A stretch of DNA of 64,000 nucleotides from Anthostomella pinea. Lineage: Eukaryota; Ascomycota; Sordariomycetes; Xylariales; Xylariaceae. The notes below the pieces were generated by a model that searched no databases, was not told the DNA's origin, and worked only from the letters and a program-made list of their open reading frames with translations. This document shows, in pieces, positions 55,368 through 64,000 of the stretch. A program made the translations under genes and the position numbers. The DNA lies in the NCBI GenBank assembly GCA_963556695.1, contig CAUWAG010000003.1, positions 1,054,001-1,118,000 on the forward strand. The letters are read 5' to 3'. The first letter of the stretch is position 1. Each line of letters begins with the position of its first letter.

Positions 55368-57065
55368 TTATAGCTGCGCATCCGGCTCCAGCGTACGCAG
55401 CAGGGCACCCACGAGGTGCAGACTGCCTGTTACCAGGACCGCGACCTGAGACCTATCTCGCCTTACGGCCGCCCTGACTTCGGCGACTGCATCCGCAACA
55501 TTATCCACGACTTTCGTCGTAGTCTCAGGGCAAAAGCTCTGCATGATCTCCGCAGCAGCCTGCTGTACGTCCAGATCGCGCACCGGCTCACCATCAGCCC
55601 TGCCCTGCAGCTCGTTTCTCGTGAAGAAAGCGCTGTTGAAGAGTGTCTCGTTCGGCGGCCCTTGCTGCTTCTTGATACCCTCTAGCAGACCGTCCAGCAG
55701 CTTCGCCGCATCACGCTCTTGTTGGTTGAACATCAACACCCTCCGCGCGTTGGGCAGACCCTTCCACTTCCCGGCAAACCACTTGGCCACTTCCTCTAGA
55801 CTCTCAGCTGTGTGAGCGCCGTCGATGAGCCAGGTGATATTCCCATCTCGCGTAGTCTCGCATCTTCCCCTGAGTCTCGCTTGTTGAAGACCTTTGACGA
55901 AACCCTCGGGGATTTCTTCCGAACATTTCCCTTCTGCCTGGCTGTCGGGACCTCCCTCCAACACCCTCAAGTGCTCCCTTGCCGCACCAACAGCCAGTGC
56001 CTGGTTATACCTCTGGAACTCACCCTCCAAGCTTCCTGACTCGTCTCCCTGCACACCGCCCCAAGCCTCTACCTCCGCATCGTCGACTTCAACCAGGACC
56101 GCACCTTTCTCTGCCGCTCTTTGCCGCAGGACCTTCATTGTCTGCGCGCCCTCTTCATTCTCCAGTCGGCGAGTAAAGCACTTACGTCCCTCTTTACACA
56201 CGCCCGCTTTATGCCACGTGATCTCCGGCAGCGTACTCCCCAGCATCCCCACATGGTCAATACCAAGCTGCGTCACAACGCTCGCCGTGACCGCGCTCGC
56301 CGGCAGCACATTAGTAGAGTCATACTCCCCGCCGATCCCGCACTCAACAACAGCGCTACGCACGCCCTCAGCCAGAAACACGCGGAAAGCCATTATAGTC
56401 AAAAAGCGGAAATAGAACGGCTTCGTACCCGGGCCCCGAAGGTCGTCCTCGGAGATCTCGCCCCCGCTCTTCCCCAGGCGCGCGGCCTCCGCCCGCGCCG
56501 ATTCCGTGAACGCGTCCCAGACCTCGAAGAAGTAGCGCGTGAAGAGCTCCCGGCTGATCGGCCGCCCGTCGAGCATGATGCGCTCCCGCACCGACACTAG
56601 GTGCGGCGACGTGTAGGTGCCGACGCGGCCGGCGACGGGCTGGACGGCGGGCTGCGTCAGCAGCGAGGTCAGGTATGCGCATACGGAGCCCTTGCCCTTG
56701 GTGCCGGCGACGTGGATGCAGCGCAGTTGTGCGAGGGAGTCCGGAGAGAGGCCGGCGCGCTGCAGCCAGGAGAGCATCTCTGGGATTGCGAGCGCATTGA
56801 GGTCTTGTGGTGCGGGTTTGGCGGACGGGGATGATGGGGTTGAGGGTGTGGCGGGTGGAGGGGCGAAAAGCGAGGTGATGGCGCGGTTGGACTGGAGTAA
56901 GGAGAGGTGCGAGAGCGCCGAGTCGTATGTGCGCGCCATGGTTGAAGAGGAGCAGCGCGCCTGAAGACTGAGGCGTGTAAGTGGTGTAAGTCGAGGAACG
57001 ATGTTGTGGGTTGAGGCTCCAAAGGTGCGAGGCAAGCTTCGAATCGAGGTGAAGAAAAGAGCCAT
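55368..57065 (-). CDS. Folylpolyglutamate synthase, paralogue 2
   Basis: A single exon of 565 residues. The first 42 residues (MALFFTSIRSLPRTFGAS...) form a mitochondrial-type presequence. A second Met at 56939 (MARTYDSALSHL) could start a cytosolic form. The P-loop HVAGTKGKGSVC (118-129), SPHLVSVRERIMLDGRPISR, ECGIGGEYDSTNVL, LIDGAHTAESLEEVAKWFAG, LMFNQQERDAAKLLDGLL and VLVTGSLHLVGALL match FPGS throughout. It carries extra linkers relative to paralogue 1: a Pro/Ser stretch at 69-87 and an acidic DDAEVEAWGG segment. The two genes are clearly related but diverged and are not a recent tandem copy. Whether both are FPGS, or one acts as dihydrofolate synthase, cannot be read from sequence. Confidence 0.9.
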   Translation of the reverse strand: MALFFTSIRSLPRTFGASTHNIVPRLTPLTRLSLQARCSSSTMARTYDSALSHLSLLQSNRAITSLFAPPPATPSTPSSPSAKPAPQDLNALAIPEMLSWLQRAGLSPDSLAQLRCIHVAGTKGKGSVCAYLTSLLTQPAVQPVAGRVGTYTSPHLVSVRERIMLDGRPISRELFTRYFFEVWDAFTESARAEAARLGKSGGEISEDDLRGPGTKPFYFRFLTIMAFRVFLAEGVRSAVVECGIGGEYDSTNVLPASAVTASVVTQLGIDHVGMLGSTLPEITWHKAGVCKEGRKCFTRRLENEEGAQTMKVLRQRAAEKGAVLVEVDDAEVEAWGGVQGDESGSLEGEFQRYNQALAVGAAREHLRVLEGGPDSQAEGKCSEEIPEGFVKGLQQARLRGRCETTRDGNITWLIDGAHTAESLEEVAKWFAGKWKGLPNARRVLMFNQQERDAAKLLDGLLEGIKKQQGPPNETLFNSAFFTRNELQGRADGEPVRDLDVQQAAAEIMQSFCPETTTKVVDNVADAVAEVRAAVRRDRSQVAVLVTGSLHLVGALLRTLEPDAQL

Positions 57066-58162
57066 GTGCTCGGTATCTATGAGCAGACCTTCAATAGGAC
57101 CACAAATTGTATGGTTTCAGCCCCAGTCGAATCATTCTTACTTCCTTCGGCGGCTTCTCTGTGCTTGGAAGGAGAATGGATGACGGACAGGACGTCAAAT
57201 GATTGAATTCGAGTGAGCGGCGTCACTGTCAGCTGGCGCAGCTGCTGGCAGTTGGTCTTGCCTAAGTCAAGTGCCTTCAACTGATGACCAGTTGCACACA
57301 TCCATCTCTTCTGTAAAATCAAATAAGATCGGAGACTTTGAGATGAAATCTCGTGAGGGTAAAACACTGCCCTTGTTGAAAGCCCTGTCGAGCTTGAAAA
57401 AATAATCGGCTCAAACAGTGTCAGTATAAGTTCTGCATAACAGACCAAAGATGCTCGACATCGGACAGCGTCTCTGTAAAGTCGCAAACTAATGCGAGAT
57501 ATACGGCACACTATGGAAGCTGCCGCGTATAATCTGTTTCAATCTAGAATGTTGGGTTCTTTCGCCTGTAGAGGCTGCAGAGAGCCGCTGTCTTCATGTC
57601 TATCCAATATCGAGCAACGAGGAGTGCTGCGCACATGTTACATGAAGCAACCAAAACATACTTTAAAAGGACTACGTCTTTCATCCAGTGGTAGAACGTC
57701 TCGATATCCCGGGACTGTTTGTTGTCATATCTCATCCCAGGCGTGTCGTTACCTGCATGACATCCTTGCCACCAACATGCAACGACGCCAACCAACAATT
57801 CGTACAAAAGATATTATTCGCTATTATGACATGTGAATCCGTACTACTGGATCTCATTCGACCAGGGTTTGGCCGAGGAAGGCTTAGTATACAAAGCCTT
57901 CGCTATCTTCCTCGCGGGCCAGCAAGGAGCTCGGCTGTTGGAGGAACAAACCCACCCATATCGGTTCCCTTGCGGACGTGTCGTCGGTATCTTGCTTTCG
58001 ATTGAGCTGGTGTCCTCCCACCTGCTTTATGAATGCACCACTGTATCTTACACCAGTCACCGAGTGGCCCTAAGCGAGACACAGCGGTAAACATCAACGT
58101 CAGAATCCATCGTCGACTAGGTCCCCCTCTCAACATACCGACACTACACCATCGCATCCCCC
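57066..58162. promoter_or_regulatory. Divergent upstream interval of FPGS 2 and the sulfotransferase-like gene
   Basis: 1.1 kb between two divergent start codons. Frames of up to 144 codons exist on both strands, but they overlap and carry no motif. Confidence 0.4.
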
Positions 58163-58960
58163 ATGGCTGATGCAACTGGTCAGAAGCCTGACCCAGGCTT
58201 GAAGATCACCACGGCAAGCTTCTTCCGCATAGGTACACAGTCGATGGCCGAAGCCTACAGGATCCTGGGTTACAGAGCACACCATGGTCTTGACGACATC
58301 ATAGGCAACCCATGGGCCACGCTTGAGCAAGCCGCAGACGCGAAATGGCCTCGCGACAAGCGCCCGATACCTCCGCTCACGAGGCAGGAATGGGATGCCG
58401 CCTGGGGTTCCTTTGACGCCGTGACCGATCTCGCATCGCCTTTCGCCCTGAACCTGGCCAAAGTGTACTCAGAAGCCAAAGTGGTAATCGTGCAGCGAGA
58501 CTTCGACTCCTGGTGGCCGAGCTTCAAATCGGAGAACTTGGATCGGTTCTTCAACCCTACAACGGCGATTCTGAATTTCATTGCGACATATGTCTTTCGA
58601 ATCCGATCGGGACCTGCCCTGCGGAAAATGTACTTTGGATTCTTCGGCGCGAGCAGCGTGCAAGGGATAGAAGCGAACGCCCGAACTGCTTATAATAAAC
58701 ACTTTAGGGAGCTGCACGAGTCGATACCTCCCGAGAAGAGCCTGGAATACGAGATGGGCTCGGACCGGGAGCCATTGTGCGCTTTTTTGGGCAGAGAGAT
58801 CCCCAACGTGGAGTTTCCCCATAGTAATGCTCGGGAGCAACATGCCAAAAAGGGGAGGTCTAACATGAGAAGGTTTATGGTCTTCTTTCTGAGCAACACA
58901 ATTCTTTGGATGTTCGCCGTCGTGTTGGGGGTCTGGCTTTTGTATAGAGTTCCCACGTGA
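58163..58960 (+). CDS. Sulfotransferase-fold (P-loop) family protein with C-terminal anchor
   Basis: A single exon of 265 residues. The N-terminal part FRIGTQSMAEAYRILGYRAHHGLDD is the family's phosphate-binding loop and following helix; the usual GxGRTGTxSL is replaced by FRIGTQSM. Downstream LAKVYSEAKVVIVQRDFDSWWPSF corresponds to the second strand and the conserved Arg/Asp-Ser region. EPLCAFLGREIPNVEFPHSN is the signature near the end of these proteins, which are often mislabelled NAD-dependent epimerases. The last 25 residues (FFLSNTILWMFAVVLGVWLL) form one membrane helix. No substrate is known for the fungal group. The altered P-loop raises doubt about PAPS binding. Confidence 0.8.
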   Translation: MADATGQKPDPGLKITTASFFRIGTQSMAEAYRILGYRAHHGLDDIIGNPWATLEQAADAKWPRDKRPIPPLTRQEWDAAWGSFDAVTDLASPFALNLAKVYSEAKVVIVQRDFDSWWPSFKSENLDRFFNPTTAILNFIATYVFRIRSGPALRKMYFGFFGASSVQGIEANARTAYNKHFRELHESIPPEKSLEYEMGSDREPLCAFLGREIPNVEFPHSNAREQHAKKGRSNMRRFMVFFLSNTILWMFAVVLGVWLLYRVPT

Positions 58961-59678
58961 GAGAGCTGGCGTCTCTGAACGGGCACATGTCCCATCTAAC
59001 CTTCAAGGGGATTTTTCAGTCTACTGTGAATTTGTGAATTCTCGTTCAGCCACTATAAGTAGGTCCTCACGATACATTTACTCATTCCCTCGGTTTATAG
59101 AACGGATACGATCGTACGTGCTGAAAAGATCTGCGCTTCTGATCGATTACGATAGCGAGAACCTGGGCTATCTAGCGCAGTTTTTCTCGCAGACTGAAGC
59201 AGAGATTGCCCGCGGTATCTGATCTTTAACCGTTATGGGCCAAAATCCATACAGGCTGTTTCCATTCTCAACATGCAAATTTCTGAGGAAGGCATCGACC
59301 ACAGCTGGGTTTATCTACTTTCGTCAAGTGCTTTTGAAGTAACGGGAGACCTGCAAATCCTATCTGAACTATCAAAAACCAATCTATGAACCTATACCTT
59401 CGCGATAACAATACCATGATCTATCTCGCTGCTTCAAGTAAATACACAATGCGCTTCTGTGAGATTTCAAAGTGTTCTATTGAAGGAGAGAAACCAGGAG
59501 TAGTTCCTGAAGGGCAGAAGGCCCTTATATATATAAGGAATACAGAACGAATGTATATGAAAAGGACAGTGTGTCCTTTTCTAGCAATCCTAGCACAAAG
59601 GATAGATATGGGGTTTTGGTAGGATTGGTGACGTTGAGACCTCAGGGTGAACCAGAACCCCTAGATTCCAACAGCTTC
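58961..59678. other. Interval without a supported gene
   Basis: AT-richer than its neighbours, with frames no longer than 78 codons. It holds the 3' flanks of the sulfotransferase-like gene and the interrupted gene. No LTR termini were found. Confidence 0.4.
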
Positions 59679-60282
59679 TTATTCGTTGTCAGAAGATTCC
59701 GCGTCTTCAGGCAGGTGTACCCTCTTACCGTTAGCCCACACTTCGTTTTTTTCGCTGACAAACACTGAGTTCTTTGGGTATAGAAGTCGCTGGCACGGAT
59801 GTCTTTCAATATTCGCTTCTTTCCCGGTCAAGTCCCTAACCTTCTTTAGGAAGTTCTCAAACCCCTTCATAAGAACATTGAATTTTAGGTTCCTGTCATA
59901 ACCATGTCCCGGAAGAATTTCCGCTTGACTTTCATCCAACGGATGCGGTGCGTCATCGGCCAGGTTTAGGAGCACTTGCACGACATCACCGTCGCGGGGA
60001 AGGATCAGCTTCCACTTCCTCTCGACCATGGCCCATTGCTCCTCCCATGTTATTATATTCGGCTCATTCCGCTTCCAATCGTCAACCCCCTCCGTGTGGT
60101 ATAATCGGGCTGCAAGTGCGAGACGATCTTCCCGTACTCTTCTTTCTCGTGGTTGGACACTATAATCACGAGACCGGCGCATGATATAAGACCCCTTGTC
60201 CACGCAACCTCCCGGTCGGTCCTTTCCTTAACCTCCAAGTAACACAGGGGTACCCAGAACGAGCGAGGCCAAGAACCCCGTA
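59679..60282 (-). pseudogene. 3' part of a gene interrupted by the pogo element
   Basis: On the minus strand the frame that continues across the insertion point reads RGSWPRSFWVPLCYLEVKER and VIIVSNHEKEEYGK to about 60,110, then stops at 60053. A second frame, offset by one base, covers 60203 to 59679 (EEQWAMVERKWKLILPRDGD and FLKKVRDLTGKEANIERH). Which frame is used past about 60,120 is unclear; a frameshift or unrecognised intron is likely. I recognise no family. Together with the fragment at 62501-62721 this was probably one gene for a secreted protein. Confidence 0.5.
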
Positions 60283-60284
60283 TA

Positions 60285-62498
60285 CCATGCCTCACCCACT
60301 ACTCGGCCACCCCCACCACTCGGACTGCAAAATCTACTGCCACACACCAAAACATCAACAACTTCACTTACAGCGAAATCAGTCAATTCATGGTATCTTT
60401 GGCTGCGAAAACGTGCAATCTATTCGTCTATGGCGGTTTAGTTATCGTATCTAGCTGGCCGGCGACTCTGTCAGCCTGAACGGGTCTCCCTAGCGGCCAC
60501 AATCTCCTCCTCTTCTTCCGAATCAGAACTTTTATCCTCTTTCTCCTCATCAGTGGTATCTTTAACAACCACAGGCTGTGCGGCCCTGCGGCCTCTCTGA
60601 GGCTGTTTTTCACTAGCTGCCAGAATATCTGGGATATTTTTGAAGCGTTTATTCAGGTTGGGGATCTTTCTGCGTTTTTTAGGGCGCATACGGTCTAGTT
60701 CGGCCTCCAGGCTCTCGATCTTCTGGTCTTTTAGCACCATCTCTCCTGATTGCTTCTCAAAGGCTTTTGTAACCTTGCGTGACTTCAGCCGAGTGGTTGG
60801 GGACTTGTTTTTGCCCATATCCATGATATGGCGGCTATTTTCAGGCGTCTGGAAGTCTTCAGGTTCTGAACTTTCGACCTGTTCAGGCTCAGGGGTTACG
60901 GCCTTATCCTGTTAGATTTCTGGATGCGATAAAGCCTTTCTGTGGTTAATAGGCCAATTGCCAGTAGTTCTAAAGCCAGCCTGACAATTTTTGACCGTCA
61001 AGCCATCGTTCCTCGCCTTGGAATAGCATCCGATGAAGTTGATCTTGTCCAGAGGGGCAGCATCAGTTAGAGTAACTAATTGAGCGATATGCTTGCGGTA
61101 AGCAGCTTTCACGGCGTTAAAGGGGCCGTTATCAAGTGGTTGAAGCCCATAGGAGGTATGTGCTGGAAGAAAACAAAGCTAAATGTTATTCAAGAAGCAC
61201 GTAGTTATGAATTCATCCTACCGCTAAATGGTTAGCAATACATCTATGGATTTTAAACGAAATAAAATAGAGAAAAATAAAGGAGTTAATACGTACAGAA
61301 GTATGGCTCTTATGCCCATTAAGGATCAAGAGTACCGCTTCAGAATTGTCATCTTCTCGTACCTGGTTGGCTTAAGGGAGGAAAACACTTTCCAACCACT
61401 CCACGGCAACTGCGTTGTCCGTCCGGCCATTATCAGTGCATATATAATGCCAGGGGGCAATCTTTCTGAACTCCAGAAGGAACCACTGGGCCTGGAGATC
61501 TTTTTCTTTAAATATAATGCCTGGCGTAAGGGCCTTGCCCGTAGTGGAGATGGCCTCAATGAAGGAGGTCCAGCCGCGGCCTTGGTCGCTCTTTAAGAAG
61601 GTCTTTTTCGTCTCCATGCTGCCCAAAACGAGACCATCAAGCCCTAAATAGATTAGTTAATAAATAAAGTTAACAGGGGATTATTCAGGGATTATTCAGG
61701 GGCTTTCCTGTACCGAAACCCGCCATAATACCGCCCTCATCTACGTTGTACATGTTCTGGGGCTTTACCCAATCAAAATCCTCGCGATGATCAAAGTACC
61801 AGTTAACAGATTTCGGCATAAAGCCCTTAAATTGAGCAGCTTCCTGTCTGTGGCCAATTTTCGTCTTTATTTGGGGGTTACGGCGAAGAAATCCATCCAT
61901 CCAGTTCTTCCCAACTCTCTCAGTGATGCCGTTTAACTTGGAGGTAGCCTGAATGATTGCCTTGACGGCGCTATGCAATGGGGCGAGTCCCAGAGACTCC
62001 TGACAAAGTATCCACTGGGCTAGGCGTGTTTCATGCTCGTCAGATAGTCTTCTTTTTGGCTGCTGCGTCTCTCTCTTCGAAGGTTTGCCGTTGAGGCGGT
62101 TAGACATTGTCTGCTTAGGGATACCCCATTTCTGAGTGGATTTTCGGACCGACAGCTTGTTATCAGTGATATCTAGTATGGCATCTGCCATAGTATCCTC
62201 CGTATAAGAAGGCATTTCGAGAGTCACGATGCTACGTTGCATATAAAAAAAGAAGAGAACGGGTACATAAAGGGCAAATTTGCCCTTATGAGGTGTAAAA
62301 ACCACGGGCGGGGGGACCCCTCATCGCTGGGTCTGGCTAAAAGTATCTACATTGGGATAAACCTCAAGAAAAGAGCTATTCAGCGAACTAATTACATCGC
62401 GAATCCCTTCAAAAACACTGGATTCGGTATAAGTGAAGTTGTTGATGTTTTGGTGTGTGGCAGTAGATTTTGCAGTCCGAGTGGTGGGTGGGGCATGG
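60285..62498 (-). mobile_element. pogo-type DNA transposon, 2.2 kb, with terminal inverted repeats
   Basis: The ends start CCATGCC and are inverted repeats: 60285-60370 on the left and 62430-62498 on the right match nearly perfectly in reverse complement. The left copy is longer by about 17-18 nt, because a CACCCACTACTCGG-like segment is duplicated. A TA dinucleotide flanks both ends (60283-60284 and 62499-62500), the target duplication of Tc1/mariner/pogo elements. The interior carries one transposase gene on the minus strand. The element is inserted in a protein-coding gene, and removing it with one TA restores that gene's frame across the junction. Confidence 0.92.
60471..62215 (-). pseudogene. 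pogo transposase (DDE, CENP-B-type HTH), inactivated
   Basis: Exons 61714-62215, 61297-61643 and 60471-61217 are joined by two plausible introns (GTACAG...TTTAG and GTACGT...GCTAAC...GGTAG). The protein has an HTH (VRKSTQKWGIPKQTMSNRLN), a CENP-B-like domain, the first catalytic Asp in YNVDEGGIMAGFG, then WTSFIEAIS and KALTPGIIFKEKDLQAQWF. The second catalytic position is Asn (LILNGHKSHTS), followed by LPAHTSYGLQPLDNGPFNAV with the third Asp, and a basic/acidic C-terminal tail. In-frame stops lie at 61372-61374 (TAA), 61179-61181 (TAG) and 60912-60914 (TAA). Each lesion fits a C-to-T or G-to-A change in a CpA/TpG context. The enzyme is dead, but its termini are intact and could be mobilised in trans. 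Confidence 0.85.
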
Positions 62499-62500
62499 TA

Positions 62501-62721
62501 TGGTCCACGTCCTGGGCCGAGAGATGAGGATACCACGGCCAGTAATTGATTTCCATCCCTTGGTAGTCGTGTTTCCAGCTTTCAGGCATATCCGCAGGCC
62601 AGGGGACTCCTGTAGTTTTGCCTTCAGACCACACCTTCTGAGCATTTTCGAGCATCGATCCGGTGACTGCGGTGACGGCGTACCCTAGCGCGACGAGCAC
62701 GGCTGACGAATGGAGACGCAT
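62501..62721 (-). pseudogene. 5' part of a secreted-protein gene interrupted by the pogo element
   Basis: It starts at the ATG at 62721 with a clear signal peptide (MRLHSSAVLVALGYAVTAVTG). SMLENAQKVWSEGKTTGVPW and NYWPWYPHLSAQDVDH follow, up to the TA at 62499-62500 where the transposon begins. The frame then runs on for 35 codons of transposon sequence to a stop at 62392. Across an element-free junction the frame continues into the fragment ending at 59679-60282. The product is unknown to me; it is secreted and has no cysteine-rich effector pattern. Confidence 0.7.
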
Positions 62722-64000
62722 CGCGGCTACACGTAGGTGCTACCCTTGGATAGTGCAAGTAGCTCGTGACTGGTCTTATAGGCGGATCAGACGGGGTTCG
62801 CAAGAGTATGGTGATGATAGCGGAGGGAGTAGACGAGAATCGCTTGGATGTCTCTCAAAGTCGTCCGGAAAACGCACGACCAGATTGCGCGTCTATATAC
62901 ACTTTGGACGCAGCAGCCTCATCTCTTTGACCTGGGTACGTACTCAGGTGTGCCGTACGGACTCAGCGGCCCTGACGGTGGCAATCCGAGGTGGCAAGAG
63001 ATGATCGACATGTGGAGAGGAACGCATTAAAAAGAACCGATGGAACGAACTTAATTATGGATAGTGAGAGCAATATCCCGGATCCGATGAGTGCGTGATG
63101 AACGGTACAGCGTTGTTGTATTCAGGAAAAGGTCTATCTACTCTGTTCTGTGTGCGATCGTTATATATGGGGGCCACGGAGCCTGTGTCACCCGACACGG
63201 CAACTGGCAGCCTCATCATGCTTACATACACAGATGGATTCTGCTCACAGATAGGAACTTATAACGCGCTTACCAGTAAGTCATGCCGATGGCGATATAT
63301 GATATCTCGAAAATGGATATTAGGTAATAGTATAGGCCCCGCCCGGTGAGAGTCATCCTTTTTCAGAACTTCTCATCCTTCGGTCCTCGGTCAGTCCTCA
63401 AGGTGTAGACACATATCCTGGCCCTTGCTACGCCTCTCCAGGGGAGCGAGGCGGAATCGCTTGCCGAGAGTACCGCTTAGCTTCTCTATGTAAGGGGGCA
63501 TTAGGCGCCTCGGCTGGGTGTAGCCGAAAAACACTCCGTGCAGGTACACCATCACTGCCGGATAGCATAGGCGGCATACCAACCCAGACCGTAAAGTCTG
63601 TCCCAGGAAGATGAGTAGGATGACTAGACCTCGAAGATCCATAATCAAGTCGGTGAGCGGGAAGGGCGGTGGTGTGGGTTTAGGTCCATGTCTGTTCAAG
63701 AGATTCTGTCTCTCAAGCAAGCAATACTGAATGCAAAAGATGTAATGTGAAGTCTCACAGTGACAAGCAGGCCCCGAGCGTAGGTACCGGACGAATTGGC
63801 CGAATGAGGAGGTTTAGACATAAAGGCTAGTATATACACGTGCCCTTGAAGCAACATACCGTATCCTGAGGACTCTTACTGTGATTGAGGTTTCTGCTTG
63901 GTAGACAACAAAGTCCAGATGATCAAGGGCTTTCGACGCCAAAGCTTCTCTGCTCTGCTGCCTAGGTAGCGGCGGCAACGAGCCACCGAATCAAGCAAGG
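62722..64000. other. Terminal interval, no firmly supported gene
   Basis: It contains the promoter of the interrupted secreted-protein gene (first 300 bp). A 109-codon minus-strand frame at 63391-63720 has a hydrophobic stretch (LRGLVILLIFLGQTL) and could be part of a small membrane or secreted protein; nothing else supports it. No LTR or transposon termini were found up to the window end. Confidence 0.4.

Noticed and set aside
1..64000. CRISPR arrays, bacterial-type operons, secondary-metabolite core enzymes, integrated viral genes
   Set aside because: None was seen: no regularly spaced repeats, no polyketide, nonribosomal-peptide or terpene core motifs, and no viral replicase or capsid motifs. 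All supported genes are fungal and mostly single.

Overview
The window comes from the nuclear genome of a filamentous ascomycete (Pezizomycotina; a Sordariomycete is plausible but not proven). The reasons are short GT-AG introns of about 50-150 bp with CTAAC/CTGAC-like branch sites, single-copy fungal orthologues (WC-2, RAD50, STB6-like, LETM1/Mdm38, RMD5/GID2, PPP4R2, UPF0658, a beta-flanking-type protein), Fot1/pogo DNA transposons, and a block of AT-rich sequence that looks like the product of repeat-induced point mutation (RIP).

Layout. Positions 1-8,200 are a repeat domain. A decayed Fot1-type element (171-2164) still has matching terminal repeats and carries a nested solo LTR. It is followed by about 6 kb of extremely AT-rich, gene-free DNA into which two normal-composition solo LTRs were later inserted. 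From 8,200 to 59,000 the sequence is ordinary gene space: a secreted DUF7223-like protein (-), LETM1 (-), STB6-like (-), RMD5/GID2 (+), a tRNA-like pair, UPF0658 Golgi protein (-), PPP4R2 (+), RAD50 (-), white collar-2 (+), beta-flanking protein (-), an F-box-like protein (+), a broken Zn2Cys6 regulator (+), two folylpolyglutamate synthase paralogues (-) flanking a frameshifted membrane-protein gene (+), and a sulfotransferase-fold protein (+). From 59,700 to 62,721 a secreted-protein gene is cut in two by a 2.2-kb pogo element with 69-86 nt terminal inverted repeats and a TA target duplication.

There is no metabolic gene cluster. The genes are housekeeping or regulatory: light and clock (WC-2), DNA repair (RAD50, PPP4 regulation), ubiquitin-dependent catabolite control (GID2), mitochondria (LETM1) and folate (FPGS pair). 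The most unusual coding feature is in RMD5/GID2. An SNT1-like SANT domain sits in frame between the CTLH region and the CRA/RING part, and two identical 24-nt direct repeats spaced exactly 300 nt apart flank it. The mobile-element history is also readable: three full-length 203-bp solo LTRs of one family, each with its own perfect 5-bp target duplication, plus one LTR each of two other families.

Exon coordinates were derived by hand from splice signals and reading frame. Wherever exons are listed, their summed length is a multiple of three; the exceptions are the pseudogenes and the UPF0658 gene, whose 5' end is unresolved.
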